DNA of 64,000 bases from Dehalobacter sp. 12DCB1 (GTDB taxonomy: Bacteria > Bacillota > Desulfitobacteriia > Desulfitobacteriales > Syntrophobotulaceae): NCBI RefSeq assembly GCF_004343605.1, contig NZ_POSF01000013.1, positions 221,098 to 285,097 on the forward strand. Direction: 5' to 3'. Of the stretch, positions 37,403 through 46,740 are shown piece by piece (within the stretch, counting starts at the first letter, position 1; each line of letters opens with the position of its first letter). Made by a program: the position numbers and the translations under genes. The notes under the pieces were generated by a model that saw only the letters and a program-made list of their open reading frames with translations, was not told where the DNA came from and did no database searches.

Positions 37403-37424
37403 GATATCAACCTACTTCTAAATA

Positions 37425-38240
37425 TTATTCTTTTCTGTATACGGCTGGCATGACATATTTATATTGGGTTGTATCTTTGTTAAGCGATTCGGAATGTCCG
37501 ATGAACAGGTAGCCGCCATACTCCGTCATGTCATAGAATTTCTGGACAAGCTGTTCTTTGGTCGGCCCGTCAAAATAAATCATCACATTCCGGCAGAAAA
37601 TCACATGGAACTTCTTTTTAAAAGGAAATACCTTTTCTATCAGATTAAAGTTCCTGAAAATTACTTCATTTTTAATTTTTTCTACAACAATCGCATTTTC
37701 CCTGTCGAGCTTTCTAAAATAATTTGTTCTCCACAGTGCTGGCAGTGCCGCAATCTTATCATTGGCGTATTCGCCATTTCTGGCAATCGTTAAGGCTTTG
37801 CTGGAAATGTCGGTTGCGAGAATCTTCGTATCCCACCAGACTTTTTCCTTGCCAAAAAACTCATCAATGATCATCGCGAGGGTATACGGTTCTTCACCGC
37901 TGGAGCACGCCGCGCTCCAGATCCGCAGATCCTTATCTCGACAATGGGCCGCCAGTCTAGGCAGAACGTTCTCTTTTAAGAAAGTAAAATGCTCCGCTTC
38001 CCGCATAAAAAATGTATGGTTGGTGGTAATCTTATTAATAAAGGTGGTCATGGCCTCCCCACCGTTATGTGAAGTAATGAAATCGTAATATTCCGAGAAA
38101 CTTTTAAAGCCGTTCTCGATAAGGACACCCTGCAGCCTGCCGTTAATCAGCGATTGCTTTTCTTTTTTCAGATGAATCCCATAATTGGCTTCGATATACG
38201 CTGCAAACTTCACAAATTCTTTTTCCGTTATCGTTATCAT
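37425..38240 (-). CDS. cheR: Chemoreceptor methyltransferase
   Basis: CheR methylates receptor glutamates with S-adenosylmethionine. The 271-residue protein has the N-terminal helical domain (ITITEKEFVKFAAYIEANYG) and the SAM domain with LRIWSAACSSGEEPYTLAM and FHVIFCRNVMIYFD. The start at 38240 is chosen because GGAGAAGATGG precedes it; a longer frame would run into the hairpin upstream. It is preceded by the mcp gene. Confidence 0.93.
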   Translation of the reverse strand: MITITEKEFVKFAAYIEANYGIHLKKEKQSLINGRLQGVLIENGFKSFSEYYDFITSHNGGEAMTTFINKITTNHTFFMREAEHFTFLKENVLPRLAAHCRDKDLRIWSAACSSGEEPYTLAMIIDEFFGKEKVWWDTKILATDISSKALTIARNGEYANDKIAALPALWRTNYFRKLDRENAIVVEKIKNEVIFRNFNLIEKVFPFKKKFHVIFCRNVMIYFDGPTKEQLVQKFYDMTEYGGYLFIGHSESLNKDTTQYKYVMPAVYRKE

Positions 38241-38273
38241 AACAGACCACCATCTTCTCCAACCATTTTTTCG

Positions 38274-38303
38274 AAAAGAGGGCCCCGAATCAGGCCCTCT
38301 TTT
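38274..38303 (-). terminator. Intra-operon terminator-like hairpin between mcp and cheR
   Basis: AAAAGAGGGCC (38274-38284) pairs perfectly with GGCCCTCTTTT (38293-38303). The T tract is only four long, so it may act as a partial terminator or a 3'-end stabiliser that keeps cheR and cheB levels below mcp, cheA and cheW. Confidence 0.55.
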
Positions 38304-38317
38304 CTCTTGCATTTTAC

Positions 38318-39988
38318 TTAGTACTTGCCGAATTCGTCGTCACTCAGGACAATTTTCTTTTTTGGCTTTTCCTTTAGTGCGGGAGCCGGACTGCTGCTGT
38401 TCATATTCTCGAGCATTTTCAAAATATCCGGGCTCATATTTTCGATCCCTTTTAACGAAGCGTACTGGCCGTTTTTCCGCAGCTTGAATTTGGCAACTTG
38501 AACATTCAGCAGCTCGGACTGGCTCGCCAGTTCCTCACTTGCAGCGGCACTCTCTTCAGCAGTTGCCGAGTTGGTCTGAACGACTTCCGCGACCTGAGCA
38601 ATACCCTGGTTGACCTGGTTGATGCCAATGGCCTGTTCGTTGGAAGCTACTGCAATGTTGTTCACCAGGTTGGCTACCTTCGAAATTCCTTCGACGATAT
38701 TGTTTAATTCCTTCGCCGTGTCGCTGGCAATCCGGGTGCCATTATCAACATTCTTGATCGAACCCTCGATCATATCCGTTGTTTCTTTGGCAGCATTGGC
38801 CGAACGGGCAGCGAGGTTTCTGACTTCCTCTGCCACAACGGCGAACCCTTTGCCATGCTGTCCTGCCCTTGCAGCTTCGACAGCGGCATTCAGGGCCAGG
38901 ATATTGGTTTGGAAGGCAATATCGTCAATGACTTTGATAATTTTGGAAATATTATTAGAAGAATTGTTGATTTCATCCATTGCACTGAGCATTTCTTTCA
39001 TCTGGCTGTTGCCCTGGGCAGCATTTTTCTTGGCTTCTTCGGCCAGCTGGTTTGCCTCATTGGCATTTTGGGCATTGAGTTTGGTCTGGGAACTAATTTC
39101 TTCCAGAGAAGCCGTCAGTTCTTCAATGGAACTAGCCTGCTCGGTTGCGCCCTGGGAAAGGGCCATGCTGGAATCGGACAGTTGTTTCGAGCCTGAAGCG
39201 ACCTGCTCGGAAGCACTGTTGATATTACTGATCACTTCATTCAGGGTCAGCGTCATGGTCGAGAACGATTTAGCAAGCGCTCCGATTTCATCTTTGCCGC
39301 GGACATCTATATCGACATTTAGATCGCCGTCAGCAATTTTATCGGAAACTTCTACCAGTTTGCGGACAGGGTTTGTGATCGAGCGAGCCATAAAAAATCC
39401 GAGGATGATCGACAGAACGATTGCGGTCAATGTGGAGACGGCCAGTATAATTATAGTTCTGGTTTCTTTGGATGCAATACGATCTTTTGCCGTATCAATG
39501 TTTTGAGCTCTTTGCTCTGCCATTTGCGTATTTAAATCGATTAAGGCTTTTGTTTCCGGTGCAATTTTTGCCCCAACTGCCGTGATTTGTGCAGCATTGC
39601 CTCCTTTGACTGCGGCAAACAGCTCTCCACTTACCGCAGCGGTCCAGGCGTTGCTTCTCTCTACCATGGCCTTGTTCTCAGGCGTATTCTCCATGGCTAA
39701 CAATTCCTCTTGCAGTTTGGTGCACTTCTGGGAAATCACATTGAAATCGTCAACATAGGACTGTTTTCCATACAACATGTAGGCTCTGGCCAGACTTGCT
39801 CCATCGGTGAAGCTTAAGGCCAGATCTTCATTAATTTGGAATTTCACAAATTCGACTTCTGTCATCTGATTAACGTCTTTGACCATAGAATTAACCTGAG
39901 TATAAGTGACTACAGAAATGATTGCCAGGATGACGACAATGACAATATAGCCGGCTAAAATCTTGGTTTGAAGCTTGTTAAAATTCAT
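38318..39988 (-). CDS. Membrane methyl-accepting chemotaxis protein
   Basis: A 556-residue receptor. It has a membrane helix at about 8-28, a helical periplasmic sensor (4HB-MCP type, about 30-175), a second helix at about 178-200, HAMP, and a long signalling domain with the conserved tip ([21 protein letters not shown]). The C-terminus ends DDEFGKY, a tail seen in other Firmicute receptors. Its ATG overlaps the cheW TGA, so the two are coupled. The ligand is unknown. Confidence 0.9.
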   Translation of the reverse strand: MNFNKLQTKILAGYIVIVVILAIISVVTYTQVNSMVKDVNQMTEVEFVKFQINEDLALSFTDGASLARAYMLYGKQSYVDDFNVISQKCTKLQEELLAMENTPENKAMVERSNAWTAAVSGELFAAVKGGNAAQITAVGAKIAPETKALIDLNTQMAEQRAQNIDTAKDRIASKETRTIIILAVSTLTAIVLSIILGFFMARSITNPVRKLVEVSDKIADGDLNVDIDVRGKDEIGALAKSFSTMTLTLNEVISNINSASEQVASGSKQLSDSSMALSQGATEQASSIEELTASLEEISSQTKLNAQNANEANQLAEEAKKNAAQGNSQMKEMLSAMDEINNSSNNISKIIKVIDDIAFQTNILALNAAVEAARAGQHGKGFAVVAEEVRNLAARSANAAKETTDMIEGSIKNVDNGTRIASDTAKELNNIVEGISKVANLVNNIAVASNEQAIGINQVNQGIAQVAEVVQTNSATAEESAAASEELASQSELLNVQVAKFKLRKNGQYASLKGIENMSPDILKMLENMNSSSPAPALKEKPKKKIVLSDDEFGKY

Positions 39989-40494
39989 GATATTACCCCC
40001 TCACTAAGTGTAGATGTCAGGTTGGATAGTTCTTCTTCTTTTAATAATTTGTCGCAATCAAGAATGAGCTTGATACTGTTGTCGACCTTGCCGATTCCTT
40101 TAATGTATTTGTTGCTGGCACCTCCATTAACACTGGGAGGAGGCACGATTTCGTCTTCAGGGATGACAAGCACCTCGCATACGCTGTCCACGATTAGACC
40201 AATTGATATTTCCTGAATGTCGATCACGATGACGCAGGTCCGGTCACTATATTCCATAAATGGTTTTTTGAAGCGCAGGCGCACATCGATGACCGGAATG
40301 ATCTTCCCTCTCAAATTGACAATTCCGCGAACATAATTGGGCAGCTCCGGCACTTCAGTAACCGGCTGGATACCGATAATTTCTGTCACGTACTTAATTT
40401 CAATCCCGTAGATTTCGTTGCCAAGAGAAAAGGTTAAAAACTTGTTTTTCTGAGTATCTTCTTCCAAAAAATCTTCTGCAATCATTTCTGCCAT
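39985..40494 (-). CDS. cheW: Chemotaxis coupling protein
   Basis: CheW links receptors to CheA. The 169-residue protein has the whole SH3-like fold: [15 protein letters not shown], the [20 protein letters not shown] receptor/CheA contact strand, and [20 protein letters not shown] sets the start at 40494. It lies between cheA and the mcp gene. Confidence 0.93.
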   Translation of the reverse strand: MAEMIAEDFLEEDTQKNKFLTFSLGNEIYGIEIKYVTEIIGIQPVTEVPELPNYVRGIVNLRGKIIPVIDVRLRFKKPFMEYSDRTCVIVIDIQEISIGLIVDSVCEVLVIPEDEIVPPPSVNGGASNKYIKGIGKVDNSIKLILDCDKLLKEEELSNLTSTLSEGVIS

Positions 40495-40513
40495 TAAAAT
40501 CACTCCTTTCCTG

Positions 40514-42661
40514 TTACTTCTTCACAAGTCTGGTTATACTCTGGATGTCAAGAATTAGACTAATGTTTCCGTCACCTAAAAGCGTACACCCTCCTAACTC
40601 GTTATCTTTTTTAAAATTTTGAATGTAATACGGCAGTGCTTTCACAACGACCTGTTGTTCTCCAAGCAGTTCATCAGCAAATAGACAACAGGACTTTTCT
40701 TCATCTTCAACCATGATAAATATGCCCTGGCTGAATTCTGTAACCTCCGTTTTTACTTTGTACAGCGTATGGAGCCTGATAACCGGATAACACTCACCCC
40801 TTACCATAATCATTTCATTTCCGTCGGGATCTCTGATAATATCGGATTCTTTCGGTCTGAATGATTCTCTAATGGATATTGTCGGTATGGTATACCTTGA
40901 ATTTCCGACTTTGATGTTCATTCCGCCGATGATCGCCAACGTTAATGGGATCTTCATCGTAATCGTAGTTCCTGTACCTTCAACACTATCTACCGAAACG
41001 GATCCGCCTACCGTCTGGATATTCTTGGAGACAACATCCATGCCCACACCTCTGCCGGAAAATTCCGAGATACTTTCCTTGGTTGAAAATCCGGGCAGAA
41101 AGATCAAATTAAAAATCTCTCGGTCGCTCATCTCCTGTTCAGATTTGATCAGTAGGCTGTTTTGTCTGGCCCTAATCAGGATTTTTTCTTTATTCAGCCC
41201 TTTACCATCATCTCTGACGATGATCAGAACATCACTTCCGGCATTTTTTGCTTCCAAGGTGATTGTTCCGGCTTTGGATTTCCCTGTCGCAACCCGTTCC
41301 GCGACCGCCTCAATCCCATGGTCAATCGCGTTGCGAATCAAATGCATCAGTGGATCAGAAATATGTTCAATGATATTTTTATCGACTTCCGTTTCCTCCC
41401 CGATGATTTCCAAACGAATTTCCTTGCTCAGCTTCTTGCTCATATCACGTACGATTCTATGCATTTTGTGGAAAGTCGTCGACAGTGGAACCATCCGAAT
41501 CGCCATGACCATATCTTGTAATTCCCCGGTAATCTTTCCAAGCTGCCGGGCTGCCTTATAGAAATTATCAAGCTGCAGCCCTTTAAGGTCAGGGTTTTGG
41601 GTAACCATGGCCTCGGCAATCACCATTTCCCCGACCAGGTCCATCAGTCTGTCCAGCTTGACAACATTGACACTGATGATGCTTTGCTGGGCAGAAGATG
41701 AAGAAGAAAGTTGGCCTTCTTTCTCAGCCTTTTCCTCCCTTTCAGCTGTCTGTAGGACAGGAATCTGTGGGGTTAAGTTATTCTCATGCTGATTCATTAC
41801 AGGTTCATCTTCCTGATCTTCGATCTGTTCCAACTTCAGCTCTCTGATGAAAATTGTCTGCATAAAGAATGCATGCATTTCTTCATAGCTTTTATCTGTC
41901 CTTAAGACTACTGTAAAGCCCTGTTCTTTAATGACCTGAGCACTCAGATCGTTTTCAATAATATCTTCCGGGGTGAAAATGTACTTGTCCGCAATTTCTT
42001 TCAAATTATGGATAACGGTGTAGGCTCTGATATTTTCCATTTCACAGCCATCCTGATAGAAAATTACAGCCTTGTACCAGCTTTTCTCAGCAGGAGTTTT
42101 TGTTATGTTCGGCGCAATATAATATTTAGACTTTTCTTCAGGTATTTTTTCGATTATTTCTTCTATCTTTTCCGGGATGTCCTTCGGCTTTTCAGCTGAC
42201 TTTATTTTCGTTTCTTTCCTGGATGCAGGCACTATTTCTGCTAAAGGATTTTGTGATTTAAGTTGGTTTAGAAAATCTGCAATCGTCTCTTTCAGAGGCT
42301 GCGCATCTCCGTCAACGAGGTCTTTGGCCTTTACTTTTTCCAGTTCGACTTTGAGAAAATCGACACCCTCGAGTACAATATCCGAAAGCGCGGAGCAGTC
42401 GACCTCCCTGGGATCGTTTTCGCGGATGAAATAGAACAAGTCCTCGATTGAATGGGCAAGAGAAGCGATGTTGTCAAAAAGCATCATTGCAGATGAGCCC
42501 TTAATGGTATGCATGATCCGGAAGATCTCATTGACATCGTCTTTGGAAATATGATTGGATTTTTCACTGGCCAGAATGGAATGCTCTAGTTGTTCAAGCA
42601 GATTGGACGTTTCAAAAATATACAGGTCTAACATGGATTCATTGGAATAACTACCAGCCAT
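40514..42661 (-). CDS. cheA: Chemotaxis histidine kinase
   Basis: CheA autophosphorylates and passes phosphate to CheY and CheB. The 715-residue protein has a P1 Hpt domain with phospho-His51 in FRIMHTIKGSS, a long variable linker with a P2-like domain (about 180-290), the P3 dimerisation helices, the P4 ATPase (HLIRNAIDHGIE, DDGKGL, GRGVGMDVV) and a P5 CheW-like domain. The start at 42661 is set by GGGGGG 8 bases upstream. It follows cheY by 30 bases. Confidence 0.93.
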   Translation of the reverse strand: MAGSYSNESMLDLYIFETSNLLEQLEHSILASEKSNHISKDDVNEIFRIMHTIKGSSAMMLFDNIASLAHSIEDLFYFIRENDPREVDCSALSDIVLEGVDFLKVELEKVKAKDLVDGDAQPLKETIADFLNQLKSQNPLAEIVPASRKETKIKSAEKPKDIPEKIEEIIEKIPEEKSKYYIAPNITKTPAEKSWYKAVIFYQDGCEMENIRAYTVIHNLKEIADKYIFTPEDIIENDLSAQVIKEQGFTVVLRTDKSYEEMHAFFMQTIFIRELKLEQIEDQEDEPVMNQHENNLTPQIPVLQTAEREEKAEKEGQLSSSSSAQQSIISVNVVKLDRLMDLVGEMVIAEAMVTQNPDLKGLQLDNFYKAARQLGKITGELQDMVMAIRMVPLSTTFHKMHRIVRDMSKKLSKEIRLEIIGEETEVDKNIIEHISDPLMHLIRNAIDHGIEAVAERVATGKSKAGTITLEAKNAGSDVLIIVRDDGKGLNKEKILIRARQNSLLIKSEQEMSDREIFNLIFLPGFSTKESISEFSGRGVGMDVVSKNIQTVGGSVSVDSVEGTGTTITMKIPLTLAIIGGMNIKVGNSRYTIPTISIRESFRPKESDIIRDPDGNEMIMVRGECYPVIRLHTLYKVKTEVTEFSQGIFIMVEDEEKSCCLFADELLGEQQVVVKALPYYIQNFKKDNELGGCTLLGDGNISLILDIQSITRLVKK

Positions 42662-42691
42662 TTTTATCTGCCCCCCAAACATATCGACTGA

Positions 42692-43057
42692 CTATTTTAA
42701 TGCATTCACCTGATTTAAGGTTTTGACTACGACATCTTCTTTGAACGGTTTGATAATAAAGGATTTTGCACCAAGCGCAACAGCCTGCCTTACCATACTT
42801 TCCTGTCCCATCGCGGAAACCATCACGACCTTGGCTTTCGGATCAAATTTCATGATTTCGGGTAATGCATCCAAGCCGCTCATCTCAGGCATCGTGATAT
42901 CCATGGTTACGACATCAGGTCGCAAATGTTTATAGCTTTCCAGGCCTTCCAAACCGTTCGCGGCCTCACCGACGACCTCAAAACCATTGTTTTGAAGCAT
43001 ATTTTTGATCGCCAGCCGCATAAATGCCGCATCATCTACAATCAGTACTTTAATCAA
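42692..43057 (-). CDS. cheY: CheY-type response regulator (TTG start)
   Basis: A 121-residue single receiver with Asp8/Asp9, phospho-acceptor Asp53 (VVTMDITMPEMSG) and Lys in FIIKPFKED. A TTG start at 43057 is preferred because AAAGGAGGG lies 6 bases upstream and the protein then starts IKVLIVDD, as CheY does. The start lies inside the end of the TetR gene (8-base overlap), so the regulator and chemotaxis genes are coupled. Confidence 0.9.
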   Translation of the reverse strand: MIKVLIVDDAAFMRLAIKNMLQNNGFEVVGEAANGLEGLESYKHLRPDVVTMDITMPEMSGLDALPEIMKFDPKAKVVMVSAMGQESMVRQAVALGAKSFIIKPFKEDVVVKTLNQVNALK

Positions 43058-43667
43058 TGGACTCCCTCCTTTGAGGATTAATCTTGCCTTGAATGAAAGA
43101 ACCCAGGATCGCATTGACTGCCTCCAAGCATTTCCCCCGTAAAGAGAAAGAATACTGCTGTAGTCTCCACCTCAAGCAAAGTGCTACGCAGGTACCAATA
43201 ATGATATCAGTCAGCATCTCGCTCGATAGTTTCGGAGGTATTTCCCCTGTCTCCTGGCCTTTCTGAATAATTTCCTTTAAAAAGACAAACCGTGTTGAAT
43301 AAATGTCTTCGACTTTTGATTTTAACGCTTCATCATAGCGCATGATTTCCAAAGATAGAAGTACTGCGGTGATTGACGGATAATTTTCGTAATACGAAGA
43401 AAGTGATTCAACAAGAAAAAAAATTGCTTCTTCCGCAGTTTCTTTCTGTTGGGCTGTAAGGAACAGGTCACTATCATACTGCGAGAAATAATCCAGGACG
43501 CCGAGCATCAATTCATTTTTGCTTTTGTAATGCTTATAGATGGCTCCCTCGGTGATATTCTGCTTTTTTGCAATCTCGCGTGTCGAAATTTGGTGGATTC
43601 CGTATTTATCGATTAGATCAATTGTCGTTAAGATGATGCTTTCTTTCCGATGTATTATTAAATTCAT
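43050..43667 (-). CDS. TetR-family regulator heading the chemotaxis operon
   Basis: A 205-residue regulator with an N-terminal TetR HTH (KESIILTTIDLIDKYG, ISTREIAKKQNITEGAIYKH) and a helical ligand-binding domain with a YENYP motif. The start at 43667 is chosen because the longer frame would run through the palindromic operator upstream. It is the first gene of the operon TetR-cheY-cheA-cheW-mcp-cheR-cheB-hybrid kinase-receiver. TetR control of chemotaxis genes is unusual. The inducer is unknown. Confidence 0.85.
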   Translation of the reverse strand: MNLIIHRKESIILTTIDLIDKYGIHQISTREIAKKQNITEGAIYKHYKSKNELMLGVLDYFSQYDSDLFLTAQQKETAEEAIFFLVESLSSYYENYPSITAVLLSLEIMRYDEALKSKVEDIYSTRFVFLKEIIQKGQETGEIPPKLSSEMLTDIIIGTCVALCLRWRLQQYSFSLRGKCLEAVNAILGSFIQGKINPQRRESID

Positions 43668-43693
43668 ATGGTAATAAACTCCTGTCCTGGAAA

Positions 43694-43709
43694 GTAAGTG
43701 TTTACTTAC
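43694..43709. promoter_or_regulatory. Palindromic operator of the TetR regulator
   Basis: GTAAGTGTTTACTTAC is a perfect 6-4-6 palindrome located 27 bp before the TetR gene. Its size and position fit an autoregulatory TetR operator that would control the whole chemotaxis operon. Confidence 0.65.
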
Positions 43710-43843
43710 CATCTTTTACACCTAATATACTGCATAATTTGTCGAATGTCTACAATTTTTGACATAATATTTTAAATATTTTGATATATTCTTCGTATGG
43801 CTAAATATATATTTGGATTGGCTTACATACAATTTTAGGGAAT

Positions 43844-43876
43844 AAAAAAAGGCTTCCTGTTAAATCAGATAAGCCT
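43844..43876 (-). terminator. Second terminator downstream of hesB
   Basis: On the minus strand AGGCTT and AAGCCT (43871-43876 and 43850-43855) form a 6-bp stem followed by seven T residues. It lies in tandem behind the terminator at 43923-43961 and insulates the TetR promoter. Confidence 0.6.
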
Positions 43877-43922
43877 GTTTCCCTATTTAATATTTTTTCG
43901 TTGAATTTGGATGAAAGGAATC

Positions 43923-43961
43923 AAAAAAGAGATTGATGCAATTTGATTGATCCAATCTCTT
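43923..43961 (-). terminator. Terminator of the HesB-like gene
   Basis: AAGAGATTG (43927-43935) pairs with CAATCTCTT (43953-43961); on the minus strand the stem is followed by six T residues. It lies just past the stop codon of the HesB-like gene. Confidence 0.75.
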
Positions 43962-43970
43962 CTTTCAGCT

Positions 43971-44300
43971 TTATGATTCACAGCTTCCGGAACTGCAGTC
44001 CGATCCACACTCACCTTTTAGAGGTGATTTGATTTCAAATTGATCCCCATCGGGGGTGTCAATATAATTGATCACAACACCCTCAAGAACTTCTGCAAAT
44101 TGCTTGTCTGCGACAATTTTAAGTCCATGCTGTTCATCAAATGTATCGTCAGGGGTCTTTGACTCATCCAGAGTCATGCCGTAATTCGGCCCCCTTCAGC
44201 CAATGCCGGCTACATAGAGCCGCAAGTAAGAATTATCCATGTTCTGAGTTACCATAATGTCTTTAATTCTCTTGGCTGCGATTTCAGTAACTTCAAACAT
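43971..44300 (-). CDS. HesB/IscA-like selenoprotein (in-frame UGA read as Sec35)
   Basis: Read from ATG 44300 the frame gives a normal A-type/HesB-like start (FEVTEIAAKRIKDIM, YLRLYVAGIG), then UGA at 44196-44198, then continues in the same frame as RGPNYGMTLDESKT and a full C-terminal half to a Cys-rich end (GECGSDCSSGSCES). The UGA stands exactly where the family has its first conserved Cys. A hairpin starts directly after it: outer stem AGGGG/CCCCT, apical stem TGACTC/GAGTCA, loop UGGAU about 25 nt downstream, fitting a bacterial SECIS. The promoter, AAAGGAGG site and terminator are all intact. HesB-like selenoproteins are known. The alternative is a recent nonsense mutation. Confidence 0.85.
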
Positions 44301-44336
44301 AATTGCACCTCCTTTTTAGTCTGACAATCTTTATTC

Positions 44337-44365
44337 ATATTACATGAATAAGAAATGCTTGTCAA
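44337..44365 (-). promoter_or_regulatory. Sigma-A promoter of the HesB-like gene
   Basis: On the minus strand TTGACA (44360-44365), 17 bp, TAATAT (44337-44342), 37 bp before the start codon. A near-consensus promoter argues that the downstream gene with the in-frame UGA is functional. Confidence 0.8.
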
Positions 44366-44419
44366 AATGATTGAAAAACAAATTAAAAAGTTGTAGTATG
44401 TCTAATTAATTAGCAGATT

Positions 44420-44968
44420 TTACGTGTCGTCAAGCAGGTTATTAAACCGGTTTGTTGCTTTTATATATTTCACTAGTCCGTTAATCATAATTCCGGTTAT
44501 GATTCCGGTAGGTACTGAAAACAGTAACATAACAGGCAAGTAGAAAAAGATCCCTGAAAACCTTAGAACCAAGGCTGCCATGGCCAATTGCCCAAGATTA
44601 TGGGCTACAGCCCCTGCTACACTGATACCAACCATACTTAGACCTGCAGAAAAACGCAACAGCACTGCCATGATGATCGCAGCTGCAACAGCGCCTAAAA
44701 AGCTCATAAAAAAACCCATACCGAATAGGGTCCCACTGAGCAAAGAACCGAGGATTGTCCGTAGTACAGTAATTTGCAGGGCCGTCTTAAAATCAAAGAC
44801 GACCAAAGCCACTAACGTAATAATATTGGCCAAACCCAGCTTCACTCCCGGTATAGGCAGCGGATTAGGGAACATACTCTCAAGATAATGAAGAACGGAG
44901 GCTTGAGCCACGAGAATGGCAATAACAGCCAGTTTCTTTGTTGATATCACATTTTTGACATATTCCAT
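44420..44968 (-). CDS. Gx transporter family protein (ECF S-component-like)
   Basis: A 182-residue membrane protein with about six helices, of the Gx/Hpre_diP_synt_I family (PF07456 type). Signatures are LGLANIITLVAL, RTILGSLLSGT and AVAHNLGQLAMA. Members behave as substrate-binding S components of ECF transporters. GGAGGAAG sets the start at 44968. It is divergent from ecfT-ecfA-ecfA, with only 118 bp between the starts, so it may be the dedicated S component. The substrate cannot be read from the sequence. Confidence 0.8.
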   Translation of the reverse strand: MEYVKNVISTKKLAVIAILVAQASVLHYLESMFPNPLPIPGVKLGLANIITLVALVVFDFKTALQITVLRTILGSLLSGTLFGMGFFMSFLGAVAAAIIMAVLLRFSAGLSMVGISVAGAVAHNLGQLAMAALVLRFSGIFFYLPVMLLFSVPTGIITGIMINGLVKYIKATNRFNNLLDDT

Positions 44969-45086
44969 AACTGGATCTTCCTCCGAATTATGCAATCCCC
45001 TTCAGATCATGCAATTTTTATTTGCATTAAACCCATATAAGTACTATTATTCATACGAAACAGAAATTGTCAAAGGAGCCTTTTCA

Positions 45087-45884
45087 ATGACCGGTATGAA
45101 ATTAGGCCAATACGTCTATGGGAATTCCCTGCTCCATTTATTGGATCCCCGAACGAAAATATTGAGCTGCTTATTGGTCATTTTTTCGGTCATAATCACC
45201 AATAATTTGTATTTTCTGCTTTTCCTGGTCCTATTGATGGCTGCTGCCATTATTTCTTCCGGATTAAGCTATCAATTAATTCTGAGCGGTTTATTGAAAT
45301 TAAGATATCTGCTTCTTTTCACGCTGGTCTTCCAGGGATTTCTCACGCCGGGCGAGACTGTGTTTATGGTTGGAAAGCTCGGCATGACCAAAGAAGGTCT
45401 GATCTTAGGGCTGATCAATATATCGCGGCTGGTTATTTTATTTTTAGGCTCTATGATTTTATTAATGACAACATCGTCCCTCAAATTGTCCGCAGGAATC
45501 GAATACTTGCTGCTACCATTAAGGAAATTACATATTCCTATTCATAATTATACAACCATCCTCAGCATTTCTTTTCGCTTTCTTCCCACTTTGTTTGAGG
45601 AAGCGACTATTATAAAAAATGCTCAAAAATCAAGGGGAGCCCAATTTGATTCATCAAATATTATCGTCCGGATAAAAAGCTATACTGCTATTCTGATTCC
45701 GTTATTTGAAGCTTCCCTAGTCCGGGCCGCTGACTTGGGTGAAGCAATGGACAGCAGGTGCTTTACTTCCCATCCCAATCAGTTAAGGTTAAACCGTTTG
45801 CAAATGAAACGTCGGGATATCCTGTTCTTAATCCAAATGACCGCCATTTTAGGCACAGGTATTATAATTAGCATTCTTCTATAA
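45087..45884 (+). CDS. ecfT: ECF transporter transmembrane subunit EcfT
   Basis: A 265-residue membrane protein that couples the S component to the two ATPases. It has the typical GNSLLHLLDPRTKIL start, several membrane helices, and the two coupling motifs near KSRGAQFD and LGEAMDSR that contact the ATPases. AAAGGAG sets the start at 45087; a longer frame exists but has no site. It is followed by two ATPase genes in one operon. Confidence 0.9.
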   Translation: MTGMKLGQYVYGNSLLHLLDPRTKILSCLLVIFSVIITNNLYFLLFLVLLMAAAIISSGLSYQLILSGLLKLRYLLLFTLVFQGFLTPGETVFMVGKLGMTKEGLILGLINISRLVILFLGSMILLMTTSSLKLSAGIEYLLLPLRKLHIPIHNYTTILSISFRFLPTLFEEATIIKNAQKSRGAQFDSSNIIVRIKSYTAILIPLFEASLVRAADLGEAMDSRCFTSHPNQLRLNRLQMKRRDILFLIQMTAILGTGIIISILL

Positions 45885-45900
45885 GTCAGGAGCCGAAAGT

Positions 45901-46740
45901 ATGACTGGTCAAGGTATCGAATTCGTCAATGTCACAAAGCATTATAGAGATTCCTCCAAAGGAAAAACACCTGCGCTGAACGATATCTCCTTGTCGATCA
46001 GGAAGGGTGAATATGTTGGTTTGCTTGGGATGAATGGTTCGGGAAAATCTACCCTGGCCAGACTATTGAATGGCCTGCTTAAACCGACGGGTGGAAAGGT
46101 CTTTATCAATGGGCTTGATACGGCAAACATTGAACAACTGTCTGAAATCCGCAGACTCGTCGGTATGGTTTTCCAAAACCCAGATAATCAATTAATCAGT
46201 CCGGTTATTGAGGAGGAAATTGCTTTTGGCCCTGAAAATTTAGGGCTGCCAATTCCAGAAATCAATCGCCGGATTGATTGGGCACTCCAGGTGTGCGGCC
46301 TCGAAGACAAAAGGCATCATGCACCGCATCTGCTTTCAGGCGGACAAAAACAAAGGGTAGCTCTGGCTTCTGCCTTGGCGATGCTGCCTGAATACCTCGT
46401 TCTTGACGAGCCGACTTCGATGCTGGATCCGGCAGGCAGGAAGGAGCTGCTTGAGCAGCTGCGGGTCTTAAATAAAGAGAAAGACATGACCATTCTGATC
46501 ATCAGCCATAATCCTGAGGATTTGGTCCAGGCAGACAGGCTGATTGTTCTGGATTACGGATCAATCTTTTTACAGGGGACCCCAAGGGAAGTCTATGCCA
46601 ACGCCAAGTTGGCAGAACTGGGACTGGATACCCCCGTGGTTTACCAATTGATCAACCAATTGGGATCAAACGGATATCCTGTTCCCGAAAACGTCAAATC
46701 AGTCCGGGAGTTGGTGGATTATCTATGCCTGCAGTTGTAG
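45901..46740 (+). CDS. ecfA1: ECF transporter ATPase 1
   Basis: A 279-residue ABC ATPase with Walker A GMNGSGKST, Q-loop FQNPDNQLI, signature LSGGQKQRVA, Walker B YLVLDEPTSMLD and the H-loop in ISHNPED. It powers vitamin or metal uptake with EcfA2 and EcfT. It starts 16 bases after ecfT and overlaps the next gene by 16 bases. Confidence 0.93.
   Translation: MTGQGIEFVNVTKHYRDSSKGKTPALNDISLSIRKGEYVGLLGMNGSGKSTLARLLNGLLKPTGGKVFINGLDTANIEQLSEIRRLVGMVFQNPDNQLISPVIEEEIAFGPENLGLPIPEINRRIDWALQVCGLEDKRHHAPHLLSGGQKQRVALASALAMLPEYLVLDEPTSMLDPAGRKELLEQLRVLNKEKDMTILIISHNPEDLVQADRLIVLDYGSIFLQGTPREVYANAKLAELGLDTPVVYQLINQLGSNGYPVPENVKSVRELVDYLCLQL

Noticed and set aside
38610..39506. 298-codon plus-strand open frame opposite the mcp gene
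   Set aside because: It is antisense to an unmistakable chemoreceptor. Its Ser/Ala/Leu-rich product is the typical shadow of MCP repeats.
43971..44177. Separate 68-residue gene starting at ATG 44177
   Set aside because: It lacks a ribosome binding site and starts in the middle of the HesB domain; the frame continues upstream through UGA to a proper start.
43971..44300. HesB-like gene as a simple pseudogene
   Set aside because: Considered, but only one stop is present, it falls on the catalytic Cys site, a SECIS-like hairpin follows, and promoter, RBS and terminator are intact.
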